In this document: positions 9,830-19,818 of the stretch, piece by piece
How positions within the stretch are numbered: position 1 is the stretch's first letter
Layout of the letters: every line of letters starts with the position of its first letter
Source of the DNA: Desulfobacterales bacterium
Lineage (GTDB): Bacteria; Desulfobacterota; Desulfobacteria; Desulfobacterales; JAAELO01
Direction of reading: 5' to 3'
Assembly: GCA_024226555.1 (NCBI GenBank)
Contig: JAAELO010000399.1
Span: 123,079-187,078, forward strand
Length of the DNA stretch: 64,000 nucleotides
Made by a program: the position numbers and the translations under genes
Notes under the pieces: generated by a model
The model's input: the letters and a program-made list of their open reading frames with translations, nothing else
What the model was told of the DNA's origin: nothing
Database searches by the model: none

Positions 9830-10870
9830 TTGAAAAGTTTTGAAACAAGTAGTAATAAACCTCTAATATCTGTTGTTATGGCAGTATACAATGGTGAAAA
9901 ATATCTCAAAGAGTCTATAAAAAGTATTTTAAACCAAACATATAAAAAATTTGAATTTATCATTGTAAATGATGGTTCAACAGACAAATCTAAAGCTATT
10001 TTAGAAAAATTTGCAGAAAATGATAAGCGAATTAAGATAGTTCATCAAGAAAACATGGGGCTTGCATATTCTTTAAATATTGGTATTAAGTTGGCTAAAG
10101 GAGAATTTATTGCACGAATGGACGATGATGACATTAGTCATCCGTATCGATTAGAAACTCAATGTAAAGTTTTAATTGATAATAGTAATATAGGGGTTTG
10201 TCACAGTTACTTTAGTTTAATCAACTCAAATGGGAAAAAGATTCCTTTTCGAAAAAATACTGGATTTAATTTTTCTTCATTACAGACTAAATGGACTCTT
10301 TTATGGAGAAATTGTATTTGTCACCCATCAGTTATGATTCGTCATAATATTTTAAAGGAGTTTAATATTTTGTATGACGATAAGGTAATATGCCAGGATT
10401 ATGAATTATGGTGTAGATTAATTGATAGAACAGACTTTTTTATAATAAAAAAATCTCTTTTATCGCTTCGTAAACATTATAATAATGTTTCTTCAAATTA
10501 TGATGAAAAATATCTTTCTAAATTCTCAGATATTATCTCAAGAAATTTAGGCAAATATATTGAAACACCCCTTGATTATTTTGAATTAAGGGCAATTACG
10601 TTGATTTCAGGGCAAATGTATTTGCGTGGAAAAGATATTACTGGTACAATAGATGCAAATAAAATATTACAATTAATTTCATTAGTATTTTCTGAGTATA
10701 TTAAGAAGAACTCATGTAATAAAAAAAATATATTAGAATTACATAACGCTGTTGCTCACCAGTTAATTCGCTGGTGTCAACAATCGTGGTATAATAATAA
10801 AAAAGCCTCAATTAAATTTTTAAAAGCCGCTTTTTATCACTATTTAAGCATGTTAGTATATAAAATATGA
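9830..10870 (+). CDS. Glycosyltransferase, GT2
   Basis: PLISVVMAVYNGEKYLKESI is the N-terminal nucleotide-binding strand of GT-A family 2 enzymes; NDGSTDKS and MDDDDISHP (the DxD metal site near residue 101) follow in order, and QDYELWCRL (near 187) carries the catalytic ED-type acid. TTG start at 9830 is preceded by AAAGGA. The stop overlaps the next ATG by four bases. The C-terminal 100 residues are helical without clear membrane segments. It is an inverting transferase by family; acceptor and donor are unknown. Confidence 0.85.
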   Translation: MKSFETSSNKPLISVVMAVYNGEKYLKESIKSILNQTYKKFEFIIVNDGSTDKSKAILEKFAENDKRIKIVHQENMGLAYSLNIGIKLAKGEFIARMDDDDISHPYRLETQCKVLIDNSNIGVCHSYFSLINSNGKKIPFRKNTGFNFSSLQTKWTLLWRNCICHPSVMIRHNILKEFNILYDDKVICQDYELWCRLIDRTDFFIIKKSLLSLRKHYNNVSSNYDEKYLSKFSDIISRNLGKYIETPLDYFELRAITLISGQMYLRGKDITGTIDANKILQLISLVFSEYIKKNSCNKKNILELHNAVAHQLIRWCQQSWYNNKKASIKFLKAAFYHYLSMLVYKI

Positions 10871-11772
10871 AAAAAAAAATCGCTTGTGTAACCGGAGCAA
10901 CAGGTATCGTTGGTAAAAAGATAGTCGAACAATTGATTGAAAGAAAATATATAGTTCGAGTATTATGTTATAAAAATAAAAATATTAATAGCAAAGTTGA
11001 TATTTTCTATGGTGATCTTTGTGATGAAGAAGTTTTGACAGAATTTATTTCTGGAGCGTGTTCTCTTTATCATTGTGCTGCAGAATTGCATGATGAATCT
11101 AAAATGTGGGAAGTAAATGTAGAAGGTACTAAGAAGTTATTAAAAACCATAGAAAAGTCAGATATTAAATTTTTTTTATTTATGAGTAGTGCAGGTGTTG
11201 TTGGTGTTTCTAAAAATAAAATAGTAAATGAAAGTACTGAATGTAATCCAGTAACAAGATATGAGAAAACAAAATGGGAAGCAGAAAAACTTGTTGTAAG
11301 TGCAAATCTAAAATGTAATACCGTTATTATCAGACCAACAAATATTATTGAAAAAAACTATATAGGTATATTGAATACTATAATAAGTAAAAAAATTTAT
11401 AAAAAGCTTATATGTTATCTAAGAAGTAATGAATATGCACACACTATTCACGTAGATGATGTAGTTAGTGCTGCTTTATACTTTTGTAACAAAGAAATAA
11501 GTAAACCAGAAATTTATTTTGTATCTAATGATAATGATCCTCAAAATTCTATTTATGGTATAAAGAAAATTTGTAATAAATCTATTATAGATAATTATAA
11601 ATTATGGGAATTTATTCTTCCCCCTCTAATAATTCCTTATTTATTAAGGACAATAAAGTCTGGAAAATCAAATTGGGGTGATATTATGTATTCATCATCA
11701 AAAATAAAACAGGCTGGTTTTAAATTTACATTTGATACAAAATCTGCTGTGTTTGATGTTTTATCACCTTAA
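10867..11772 (+). CDS. NAD(P)-dependent epimerase/dehydratase (extended SDR)
   Basis: CVTGATGIVGKKIVEQL is the TGxxGxxG dinucleotide loop at the N-terminus. LFMSSAGVVG supplies the catalytic Ser and YEKTKWEAE the YxxxK pair. At 301 residues it is a typical extended short-chain dehydrogenase acting on a nucleotide sugar or a sugar-like substrate. It is translationally coupled (ATGA) to the upstream GT2 gene. The C-terminal region lacks features that would identify 4-epimerase, 4,6-dehydratase or reductase activity, so only the family can be given. Confidence 0.75.
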   Translation: MKKKIACVTGATGIVGKKIVEQLIERKYIVRVLCYKNKNINSKVDIFYGDLCDEEVLTEFISGACSLYHCAAELHDESKMWEVNVEGTKKLLKTIEKSDIKFFLFMSSAGVVGVSKNKIVNESTECNPVTRYEKTKWEAEKLVVSANLKCNTVIIRPTNIIEKNYIGILNTIISKKIYKKLICYLRSNEYAHTIHVDDVVSAALYFCNKEISKPEIYFVSNDNDPQNSIYGIKKICNKSIIDNYKLWEFILPPLIIPYLLRTIKSGKSNWGDIMYSSSKIKQAGFKFTFDTKSAVFDVLSP

Positions 11773-11826
11773 TGTACTCTTATTCATTATAATTATATAA
11801 AAAATAATTTTAAGAAAAGGATTTAA

Positions 11827-12966
11827 GTGAAAGTACTTAATGTAAATATGTCAATTGATCCGATTTCAGGTGGTGGTACAGCTCAAAGAACCATTCAGAT
11901 GACCAGATATCTATGTAAAGCAGGAATAGATGCTTCGATATTGACTTCGGACGTAGGCATGAACGACGAGTTAAAAAAAGAGCTGTATGGGATTGAATTA
12001 AAAGTTTTACCATGCTTAATTTCAAGGTTTTATATACCAAGATTTAATATAAAAAAGTTAAAAAAAATCATTGAAGATGTCGACATAGTTCATATGATGA
12101 ATCATTGGACAGTTATAAATTCTATTATTTACATTTTATGTAAAAAAATGGGAAAACCGTATGTGGTCTGTCCTGCGGGAGCTCTTCCTATATTTGGACG
12201 ATCTAAAATACTCAAATATATTTATAATAGAATGATTGGGATAACAATTATTAAAAATGCTTCAAGGCATATAGCTATTACAGCTGAGGAAAAAGTATCG
12301 TTTAAAGACTATGGAGTAGATCCAAAAATAGTTGAAGTTATTCCAAATGGTATAAACTCTAAAGAATTAGAGGACGAGAATGATATTAAATTTAGAAAAA
12401 TATACTCACTAAATAATAACCCTTTTATACTATTTATGGGTCGCTTAAATCTTATAAAAGGTCCTGATCTTTTACTTAAAGCATTTGCTGCTAACAGATC
12501 AAAATTTCCAAATTTTAAATTAGTCTTTGGAGGACCAGATGGTGGAATGCTCTCAAATTTAAAAGATTTTGTTTGTGAAAATAAATTAAAAGATTCAGTT
12601 CATTTTATTGGTTATTTAGGTGGAAAATATAAATCGTGGGCATATCATTCTGCAGACTTACTTGTTGTACCTTCAAGACAGGAAGCTATGTCAATAGTAG
12701 CAATTGAAGCAGGTATTACGGGCACTCCTGTATTAATGACTGATGTTTGTGGTTTTGATCAAGTTAAAGAAATTGGTGGTGGCTTTATTGTAAAACCAAC
12801 TATTGAATCGATTAAAATAGGATTAGAGGTCTTAAATGATTCTGAAAACCTAAAAGTAATGGGAGAAAGATTAAAAAAATTTGTTATAGATAATTATACA
12901 TGGGATTTAGTAATTAAAAAGTATATAAAAATTTTCAAGGATATTCTAGAACAAAAAAATTTATAG
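11827..12966 (+). CDS. Glycosyltransferase, GT4
   Basis: A 379-residue GT-B enzyme with N-terminal SIDPISGGGTAQRTIQM (glycine loop), a membrane-facing hydrophobic/basic patch near residues 110-125 (INSIIYILCKKMGKPYVVCP), linker VIPNGINSKEL, the domain-2 start ILFMGRLNLIKGPDLLLKAF and the donor site SRQEAMSIVAIEAGITGTPV. GTG start is preceded by AAAAGGA. It is a retaining transferase by family, close in motif pattern to WcaI/PimB-like enzymes. It is the last transferase before the chain-length and polymerase genes. Confidence 0.85.
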   Translation: MKVLNVNMSIDPISGGGTAQRTIQMTRYLCKAGIDASILTSDVGMNDELKKELYGIELKVLPCLISRFYIPRFNIKKLKKIIEDVDIVHMMNHWTVINSIIYILCKKMGKPYVVCPAGALPIFGRSKILKYIYNRMIGITIIKNASRHIAITAEEKVSFKDYGVDPKIVEVIPNGINSKELEDENDIKFRKIYSLNNNPFILFMGRLNLIKGPDLLLKAFAANRSKFPNFKLVFGGPDGGMLSNLKDFVCENKLKDSVHFIGYLGGKYKSWAYHSADLLVVPSRQEAMSIVAIEAGITGTPVLMTDVCGFDQVKEIGGGFIVKPTIESIKIGLEVLNDSENLKVMGERLKKFVIDNYTWDLVIKKYIKIFKDILEQKNL

Positions 12967-13172
12967 TACTTATAATTATTTAAAATTTTTGTTATAGTAA
13001 ATAAAAATGAAAGTTCGAAAATGAATTTATTTTAAGAAAATGCATTAAATTACCTAAAGTTTTTTTTCAAAATGATAAAAATTAAAGATCTATAAAAGAA
13101 AATACAAGATTTTTCAAATTTGAAATAATTTCAATTATAGTTAAACATTATTTTCCTTAGTAAGGATAGCAA

Positions 13173-13934
13173 ATGAATAATGAATTGGATTTTTTTTCAG
13201 TTTTAAAAAAATTATATCGTAATAAATTTAAATTTTTAATTATATTGATTATTGGAATCCTTCTTATCTCAACATATTTGAGATTACGTCCAAAAAAATA
13301 TCTATTATTTCAAATAGTCAAAATACCAAAAATAATTATTAAGTTAACAAATGATGATTATATTGTACGAATTAAAAAGAAACTTTTTGAAAAATATACC
13401 CCTGATAAAGTTGTATTAAAGAGTATAAATAATGACAATTTAAAAATAGGATTAAAAATTAATATAAAAGATAAAAAATCGGCAATGTTAGATTTAATTT
13501 CTATTTATGAGGTATTTCACAAACGTTATAAATTAATTATTGATGAAACGAATAAAAAGTATGATAGAAAATTACAGAAACTAATTAAATATAAAAATAT
13601 AAAAGAAGAATATATTGATTTTGCATCTAAGATGATTTCTAAAAGAGAGACTGAGATAGAAGAAAACTTATTTATAAAATTCTTAATTTCACAAAAGAAA
13701 AACACTGAGTTTGAATTAGATGAAATTGATGCAGAAATTATGGAATTAAAAAAAAATATTAATGAATGTAAAAATATTACTTTAGTCGAAGAACCTTTTT
13801 TGCATAAGAATGCTATTGGAATTGAAATAAAGTCAATTATATTAATATTAATTTTTTTAGTAATAGTTGCATTTTTCGCTACAATATTTTGGGAATCAAA
13901 AATAATTGAGATTGAGATTTTAGTCGATAAATAA
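13173..13934 (+). CDS. Wzz-like chain-length determinant
   Basis: The 253-residue protein has one transmembrane helix near each end (about residues 18-36 and 221-243), with a long charged, coiled-coil-rich segment between (about 110-205). This is the PCP/Wzz topology, with the loop in the periplasm. The N-terminus (ELDFFSVLKKLYRNKFK) matches the cytoplasmic lead-in of Wzz proteins. The sequence is divergent and no C-terminal kinase domain is present, so it is PCP-1-like rather than Wzc. It precedes the polymerase gene, the expected neighbour for a protein that sets the number of repeats per chain. AAGGA precedes the ATG. Confidence 0.7.
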   Translation: MNNELDFFSVLKKLYRNKFKFLIILIIGILLISTYLRLRPKKYLLFQIVKIPKIIIKLTNDDYIVRIKKKLFEKYTPDKVVLKSINNDNLKIGLKINIKDKKSAMLDLISIYEVFHKRYKLIIDETNKKYDRKLQKLIKYKNIKEEYIDFASKMISKRETEIEENLFIKFLISQKKNTEFELDEIDAEIMELKKNINECKNITLVEEPFLHKNAIGIEIKSIILILIFLVIVAFFATIFWESKIIEIEILVDK

Positions 13935-14091
13935 TGATTTTAAAAACTGCTCATAATACTTTTAAAAAAATCCTTCAAAAAAAAATATAAAATAAATTCA
14001 TTAATCACGCCTGTGATTTACTAATTATAGTTATTAAAAACAAGATGAAAAAAAAAATACAAATTTTAAATTTAATAATAAAATTGAAGAA

Positions 14092-15297
14092 ATGATTTAC
14101 AATAATGATATTAAAAAATACTTAGTAATAATTATAGGATTATCACTTTTCTTTTTATTTCCTTTTATATTCATATATTTATATTCTTTTGTATTTTTTT
14201 TTAAAAAAACCAGAAATCATGATTATTTACCGCTATTAATTGTATTGTTCCTATCAATAATTCTAATAAGCAGGCAACAAATTGGAGGTAGCACTTACCA
14301 TCAAATTAATGCTTTTTTAAACATAGAATCATTTGAAAATTTAATATCTGATGTACGTTTAAAAATAGTGAGCTATGATATATTATTTTGGTTTGTTAGT
14401 TATTTGATACGTTTGTTTGTTGGTGATAATTATATTTTCTTTCTGTGGTTCTGGGCTTTTTTTTCGATTATAACAATTATGTGGTCCTACAAGCAAATAT
14501 TACCAAAGTTTTGGATATTTGCTTTTTTGCTTTTTTGTTCTTCTTTAACTTTTTATTGGATTCCTGGGAATACTATTAGACAATCAGCAGCACTTGGATT
14601 TTTTATAATGAGTATTGCTTTTGCTAATAATAATTCAAATAAAAGCGCCTTAATTTTAGCAATTTGTGCTTCATTGTGTCATATTTCAGCATTTTTGTTA
14701 TTACCTTTTTTTATTATACTTAATATCAGTTTTAAGTGGATAGAAAATAAAAGAATGTTTTTTTTAGTCATTTTATCATTTTTTTTATCATTTTTTAATT
14801 TTATTCAAATTTTAAGTAAAATATTTTATTTCTCACCTCACCTAAGCCATAAATTATTGACGTATTCATATAGATTGCCTGCATCTTTTATTAGTCGGCA
14901 GTTTATTTTAACTATTTTAATATTACTACTCTTGTTTATGTACCAAAAAAAATTTAAGATAGATCTTAAAAAATATTACGTTTTAATTAGTTCTTATCTA
15001 TATATTTTCTCTTTACAAATCTTGTTTAGTTTTTCAACTGTGTACTGGGACCGATTAGCATGCTATAAAAATATAATTCAAAATATTTTGATTGTGATTT
15101 TAATAATAAAATTAAAACAAAAAAAGAAGGTTTTAGTTTTATTAATAGTTTCTTGTTTTTTTTATAATTTATATATACTTTCTAACATTTTCACAAACTT
15201 TGTGGATGGAATTGGTTATGGAATTTTGGAAAAAAATTTTTATGATGTTTTATGTATTGCCTTCAATAAAGCATACGATTTTTATCGTATGCTTTAA
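14092..15297 (+). CDS. wzy: EpsG-type O-antigen/capsule polymerase (Wzy)
   Basis: A very hydrophobic 401-residue protein with about ten or more predicted transmembrane segments. GNTIRQSAALGFFIMSIAF (near 158) is the R-Q-x-x-A membrane signature of the EpsG family, and a following CHISAFLLLP is also typical. It should link lipid-carried repeat units into polymer at the periplasmic face. The last nine codons and the stop lie in a perfect 12-bp inverted repeat (15268-15295). Codon use is extremely AT-rich. EpsG/Wzy assignment is by signature and position beside the Wzz-like gene. Confidence 0.8.
   Translation: MIYNNDIKKYLVIIIGLSLFFLFPFIFIYLYSFVFFFKKTRNHDYLPLLIVLFLSIILISRQQIGGSTYHQINAFLNIESFENLISDVRLKIVSYDILFWFVSYLIRLFVGDNYIFFLWFWAFFSIITIMWSYKQILPKFWIFAFLLFCSSLTFYWIPGNTIRQSAALGFFIMSIAFANNNSNKSALILAICASLCHISAFLLLPFFIILNISFKWIENKRMFFLVILSFFLSFFNFIQILSKIFYFSPHLSHKLLTYSYRLPASFISRQFILTILILLLLFMYQKKFKIDLKKYYVLISSYLYIFSLQILFSFSTVYWDRLACYKNIIQNILIVILIIKLKQKKKVLVLLIVSCFFYNLYILSNIFTNFVDGIGYGILEKNFYDVLCIAFNKAYDFYRML
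15268..15295 (+). terminator. Perfect 12-bp hairpin overlapping end of wzy
   Basis: AAAGCATACGAT, loop TTTT, ATCGTATGCTTT: twelve paired bases whose right arm ends inside the wzy stop codon. Only a weak A/T-rich tract follows. It could be a partial terminator that lowers read-through into tviB, or a 3' mRNA-stabilising structure. Confidence 0.55.
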
Positions 15298-15321
15298 TTA
15301 TAATAAAGAGAAAAGAATTTA

Positions 15322-16599
15322 ATGAAATCAATATTAGAGTCTAAAATAGCAGTATTCGGTTTAGGATATGTAGGATTACCCTTGGCGGTAGAATTTGAAA
15401 AAAAGTTAACTGTAATCGGGTATGATATACTTCAGGAAAGAATAATTGAGCTTAAACAGGGTATAGATTCAACACTTGAAGTTGAATCAGAAGTATTAAA
15501 AAAAACAAGGAATTTAGTTTTTACAAGTTGTTTAAATGATATTAAAGACTGCAATATTTTTATTGTAACAGTCCCAACTCCAATCGATAAAAATAAAAGA
15601 CCTGATTTAAATCCTCTAAAATCTGCAAGTGAATCATTAGGAAGTATTTTAAAGAAAAATGATATTGTTATATATGAGTCTACAGTCTATCCAGGTGCTA
15701 CTGAAGAAATTTGTATACCAATTATTGAAAAAGCTTCTGGTTTAAAGTTTAATATTGATTTTTTTGCTGGATATAGTCCAGAGAGAATTAATCCAGGAGA
15801 TAAAGAACATAGAATAACAAATATCCTTAAAGTCACTTCTGGATCAACACCAGAAGTTGCTGAATATGTCGATAATATATACAAAATGATAATTAAAGCA
15901 GGTACTCATAAGGCAAGTTCAATTAGAGTTGCAGAAGCAGCAAAAATAATCGAAAATACACAACGAGACTTAAATATTGCTTTAATAAATGAATTATCGA
16001 TTATTTTTAATAAACTAGGAATTGATTCAGAAGAAGTTTTACAAGCAGCTGGAACTAAATGGAATTTTATACCTTTTCGGCCTGGTCTTGTAGGGGGACA
16101 TTGTATTGGTGTAGACCCTTACTATTTAACGCATAAAGCTCAGGAAATTGGGTATCATCCAGAGATTATTCTAGCCGGAAGAAGAATAAATGATAATATG
16201 GGAAGTTATATTATTTCTCAAGTAGTAAAAGCTATGATAAAAAAACGAATTCATGTCGAAAACTCAAATATACTAATTATGGGTTTAACATTTAAAGAAA
16301 ATTGCCCTGATTTAAGAAATACAAGGGTTATAGACTTAATTGATGAACTGATGGATTATAATGCAAATGTTGATGTTTTTGACCCATGGATTAATCCCAC
16401 TGAAGCAAAAAAAGAATATGGTATTTCTACAATAGAAACTCCGTCTCTTAATTATTATGATGCAATAATATTGTCTGTTGCACATAAAGAATTTATAGAT
16501 ATGGGAGTTGAGAAGATCAGAGGATTTGGTAATAATAATCATATTCTTTATGATATTAAATACTTATTTAACAGGAATCAAGTTGATGGTAGGTTATAA
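15322..16599 (+). CDS. tviB: UDP-N-acetyl-hexosamine 6-dehydrogenase TviB
   Basis: 425 residues, full length for the family. [17 protein letters not shown] is the N-terminal NAD site; [14 protein letters not shown] and [11 protein letters not shown] are conserved UDP-sugar dehydrogenase blocks; [17 protein letters not shown] carries the catalytic Cys; [12 protein letters not shown] is the C-terminal UDP-binding segment. Close motif-by-motif agreement with Salmonella TviB (Vi antigen) is apparent. It oxidises C6 of UDP-GlcNAc to the uronate using two NAD+. With the following TviC-type epimerase it would yield UDP-GalNAcA for the repeat unit. Confidence 0.9.
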   Translation: MKSILESKIAVFGLGYVGLPLAVEFEKKLTVIGYDILQERIIELKQGIDSTLEVESEVLKKTRNLVFTSCLNDIKDCNIFIVTVPTPIDKNKRPDLNPLKSASESLGSILKKNDIVIYESTVYPGATEEICIPIIEKASGLKFNIDFFAGYSPERINPGDKEHRITNILKVTSGSTPEVAEYVDNIYKMIIKAGTHKASSIRVAEAAKIIENTQRDLNIALINELSIIFNKLGIDSEEVLQAAGTKWNFIPFRPGLVGGHCIGVDPYYLTHKAQEIGYHPEIILAGRRINDNMGSYIISQVVKAMIKKRIHVENSNILIMGLTFKENCPDLRNTRVIDLIDELMDYNANVDVFDPWINPTEAKKEYGISTIETPSLNYYDAIILSVAHKEFIDMGVEKIRGFGNNNHILYDIKYLFNRNQVDGRL

Positions 16600-16625
16600 C
16601 AGAAACTTACAACCAATAAATAATT

Positions 16626-17651
16626 ATGTATAAAAAAATAAAAAATATATTAAATAAAAAACAACATAACTGGCTTATTACAGGTGTAGCAGGTTTCATT
16701 GGATCGAACTTACTTGAAGAACTATTAAGACATAACCAGAAAGTTACTGGTTTAGATAATTTTTCAACAGGATTTAATAGGAACTTGGATGAAGTGAAAT
16801 CGATTGTTACAGAAAAACAATGGAATAATTTTTCATTTATTGAAGGTGATATTAGAAAATTAGATGATTGTAATAAAGTATGTAAAGATGTAAATTATGT
16901 TTTACACCAGGCAGCTCTTGGTTCAGTTCCTCGTTCAATAAAAGATCCAATTAAGACCAATGAAAGCAACATTTCTGGTTTTTTAAATATGCTAATAGCT
17001 GCCAGGGATGCTAAAGTTAAACGATTTGTATATGCCGCTTCAAGTTCTACATATGGTGATCATCCCACATTGCCTAAGAAAGAAGACAAAATAGGGAAAC
17101 CTCTATCACCATATTCAGTAACAAAATATGTAAATGAGCTTTATGCAGATGTGTTTGCAAATACATATGGCTTTAAAACAATTGGTTTAAGATATTTTAA
17201 TGTATTTGGTGCACGTCAAAATCCTAATGGAGCTTATTCTGCAGTTATTCCTAAATGGATAAACTCATTTCTTAATTATGAAGAAATATTCATTAATGGA
17301 GATGGAGAAACTAGTCGTGATTTTTGTTATATTAAAAATGCTGTTCAGGCAAATATTTTGTCAGCTGTTACAACTAATCCTGAATCAGTAAATCAAGTAT
17401 ATAACGTTGCAGTAGGAGATAGAACATCTTTAAATGATTTATTTCAACTTATACAAAATAAGATTAATCAAAGAATTGAATCTTATAAAATGATTAAACC
17501 ATCATATCGAGACTTTAGAATTGGAGATGTAAAGCATTCCCAGGCAGATATCTCAAAAATTCATAAAATACTTGGTTATATACCAACTCATACGATAGAA
17601 GATGGAATAGATGAATCTTTAGAGTGGTATATCAATTATTTAAAAAAATGA
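16626..17651 (+). CDS. tviC: UDP-N-acetylglucosaminuronate 4-epimerase TviC
   Basis: A 341-residue extended [22 protein letters not shown] is the NAD loop; [36 protein letters not shown] and [11 protein letters not shown] (catalytic Tyr-Lys) match TviC/WbpP-type epimerases, as does [12 protein letters not shown] near the C-terminus. It lies 26 bases after tviB and is the natural partner: together they convert UDP-GlcNAc to UDP-GalNAcA. It could also epimerise the non-oxidised UDP-GlcNAc, as WbpP-type enzymes do. It ends a sub-block, followed by 317 non-coding bases. Confidence 0.9.
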   Translation: MYKKIKNILNKKQHNWLITGVAGFIGSNLLEELLRHNQKVTGLDNFSTGFNRNLDEVKSIVTEKQWNNFSFIEGDIRKLDDCNKVCKDVNYVLHQAALGSVPRSIKDPIKTNESNISGFLNMLIAARDAKVKRFVYAASSSTYGDHPTLPKKEDKIGKPLSPYSVTKYVNELYADVFANTYGFKTIGLRYFNVFGARQNPNGAYSAVIPKWINSFLNYEEIFINGDGETSRDFCYIKNAVQANILSAVTTNPESVNQVYNVAVGDRTSLNDLFQLIQNKINQRIESYKMIKPSYRDFRIGDVKHSQADISKIHKILGYIPTHTIEDGIDESLEWYINYLKK

Positions 17652-17968
17652 TAATTCTATATTTTATTAAAAGGTATGAATTATTGTTAAACCTGCATTT
17701 ATTTAATAATTAAATCAAAAAAACTTAATAATGAATTTATATTAAATAATTGACTTGAATAATCATTATGATTTATATAATGTTCAAATGATGAACATGT
17801 CTATGTAACTTTAGATGCGGAGCTGTAATTTTCAAATTACATTTCAGTAATATTTATATCAGAAAAAGTATTTGCCAAGTAACAACAGATAGTCACATGT
17901 ATCAAAAATAAATTTCTAAATTTCAAACATTCAAGTTGATAAATAAAACTTAGGAGGAAATTCATAAT
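17652..17968 (+). promoter_or_regulatory. Long leader with promoter and palindrome before rfbF
   Basis: This 317-base gap holds a promoter candidate: TTGACT at 17750-17755, 17 bases, then TTATAT at 17773-17778 (a second TATAAT reading at 17776 gives a 20-base spacer). Downstream, TGTAATTT-TC-AAATTACA (17824-17841) is a perfect 8-bp inverted repeat that could be an operator or RNA hairpin. AGGAGGA lies just before the rfbF ATG. This appears to be an independent start of transcription for the CDP-sugar module. The roughly 180-base untranslated leader is long for a simple promoter. Confidence 0.5.
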
Positions 17969-18736
17969 ATGAAAGCAGTTATACTTGCAGGAGGTTTTGG
18001 CACACGGATTAGCGAAGAATCACACATAAAGCCTAAACCAATGATTGAAATAGGCGGAAAACCGATACTTTGGCACATAATGAAAATTTATTCATCTTAT
18101 GGAATAAATGATTTTATAATCTGTCTGGGTTACAAAGGATATTTTATTAAGGAATATTTTGCTAATTATTTTCTCCATATGTCAGATGTCACTTTTGATA
18201 TGAGAAATAATAATATGGAAGTTCACAATAGCAATTCAGAGCCCTGGAAAGTAACTTTAGTTGATACAGGTCTTAATAGTATGACAGGTGGTAGGCTTAG
18301 AAGAGTTAAGGACTTTTTAGATGACGAATCATTTTGCTTTACCTATGGAGATGGTGTCAGCGATGTAAATATAAGCAAATTAATCGAATTTCATAAATCA
18401 AAAAATGCAGCAGCTACAATGACAGCAGTACAGCCTCCTGGTCGTTTTGGTGCTCTTTCAATGAATGGTACTGAAATTAGAAAATTTCAAGAAAAACCCA
18501 GGGGGGAAGGCGGTTGGATTAATGGTGGTTTTTTTGTGCTTGAACCTGAAGTATTTGATTATATCGAAAATGATAATACAACATGGGAAAAGGAACCACT
18601 TGAAAAGCTGGCAGCAGAAAATAGTTTACATGCATTTAAACACGAAGGATTCTGGCAGCCGATGGATACATTACGGGATAAAATAAAACTTGAAGAATAC
18701 TGGGAAACTGGTAAACCGCCTTGGAAGGTTTGGTAA
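17969..18736 (+). CDS. rfbF: Glucose-1-phosphate cytidylyltransferase
   Basis: [15 protein letters not shown] followed by [18 protein letters not shown] is the nucleotidyltransferase signature with the RfbF-specific spacing; TYGDGVSDV holds the metal-binding Asp, and [16 protein letters not shown] and [10 protein letters not shown] complete the family pattern. At 255 residues it has standard length. It makes CDP-glucose from CTP and glucose 1-phosphate, the first step to CDP-3,6-dideoxyhexoses. Strong ribosome binding site (AGGAGG). Its stop overlaps the rfbG start (TAATG). Confidence 0.95.
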   Translation: MKAVILAGGFGTRISEESHIKPKPMIEIGGKPILWHIMKIYSSYGINDFIICLGYKGYFIKEYFANYFLHMSDVTFDMRNNNMEVHNSNSEPWKVTLVDTGLNSMTGGRLRRVKDFLDDESFCFTYGDGVSDVNISKLIEFHKSKNAAATMTAVQPPGRFGALSMNGTEIRKFQEKPRGEGGWINGGFFVLEPEVFDYIENDNTTWEKEPLEKLAAENSLHAFKHEGFWQPMDTLRDKIKLEEYWETGKPPWKVW

Positions 18737-19818
18737 TGCAACAATTGTTTAATAACAGTTATAAAAATAAAAAAATTCTTATAACTGGTCACACAGGTTT
18801 TAAAGGTTCCTGGCTTGCATTTTGGTTGTCTCAGATGGGTGCAGATGTGCTGGGTTATTCTCTGGCTCCAAATACTACCCCTAACCATTTTTCAATGCTT
18901 GATTTATCAATTGAATCAGTTATTGGAGATATTCTTGATAGAGAAAAACTTTTTGATATTTTCAAAGCATTTCAGCCAGAAGTTGTTTTTCATCTTGCTG
19001 CTCAGCCTTTAGTAAGGCAGTCATACAATGAGCCTGTTGAAACATTACAGACAAATATAATTGGTACTGCTAATGTTTTAGATGCTTGTAGAAAAGAATA
19101 CTCAGTTAAAGCTGTTATAAATATTACAAGTGATAAATGTTATGAAAACAAAGAGTGGCCCTGGGGATATAGGGAAAATGATCCTATGGGTGGATATGAT
19201 CCTTACAGTGTTTCAAAGGGGTGTTCTGAACTTGTTACTTCCGCTTATAGGAATTCATATTTTAACCCTGATGAATATGGGAAAAAGCATAATACATTGT
19301 TAGCAAGCGTTCGTGCAGGTAATGTTATTGGTGGCGGCGATTGGGCAAAGGAACGTATTATTACTGATTTGATGGAAGCCGTAAGTAAGGGAAAAAAACT
19401 TATTATTAGAAATCCCGGTGCAACTCGTCCATGGCAGCATGTTCTTGAGCCACTTTATGGATATCTACTCCTTGGCAATAAGCTTTTGGAAGGCAAAAAT
19501 GAATTTGCAGAAGCCTGGAATTTTGGGCCCAATGATGATGGAGCAATTTCTGTTTTACAGATGGTTCAGGAGATGGGTAAATTTTGGGGAAAAATTGATT
19601 ATGAGATAGAACAAAATAAAAACAACCCCCATGAAGCTAATTTACTTAAACTCGACTGCGCAAAGGCCAGGTCAAAACTTAACTGGAAAAGTCTTTGGGA
19701 TAGTAGTATAACTTTTGCCAAAACTGTAGAATGGTATAAGTGTTACTATGAGAATCAACAGGTTGTAACTGAAAGCCAGCTAAAAGAGTATATAGATGCA
19801 AGGATATTACATGGATAA
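18736..19818 (+). CDS. rfbG: CDP-glucose 4,6-dehydratase
   Basis: ILITGHTGFKGSWLAFWL is the distinctive NAD loop of RfbG; HLAAQPLVRQSYNEP, TSDKCYENKEW (Thr/Asp of the dehydratase triad region), GGYDPYSVSKGCSELV (Tyr-Lys) and RPWQHVLEP follow in order. The ATG at 18736 is chosen because it overlaps the rfbF stop by one base and has GGAAGG upstream; an in-frame TTG at 18721 is less likely. About 360 residues, full length. It converts CDP-glucose to CDP-4-keto-6-deoxyglucose. Confidence 0.95.
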   Translation: MQQLFNNSYKNKKILITGHTGFKGSWLAFWLSQMGADVLGYSLAPNTTPNHFSMLDLSIESVIGDILDREKLFDIFKAFQPEVVFHLAAQPLVRQSYNEPVETLQTNIIGTANVLDACRKEYSVKAVINITSDKCYENKEWPWGYRENDPMGGYDPYSVSKGCSELVTSAYRNSYFNPDEYGKKHNTLLASVRAGNVIGGGDWAKERIITDLMEAVSKGKKLIIRNPGATRPWQHVLEPLYGYLLLGNKLLEGKNEFAEAWNFGPNDDGAISVLQMVQEMGKFWGKIDYEIEQNKNNPHEANLLKLDCAKARSKLNWKSLWDSSITFAKTVEWYKCYYENQQVVTESQLKEYIDARILHG

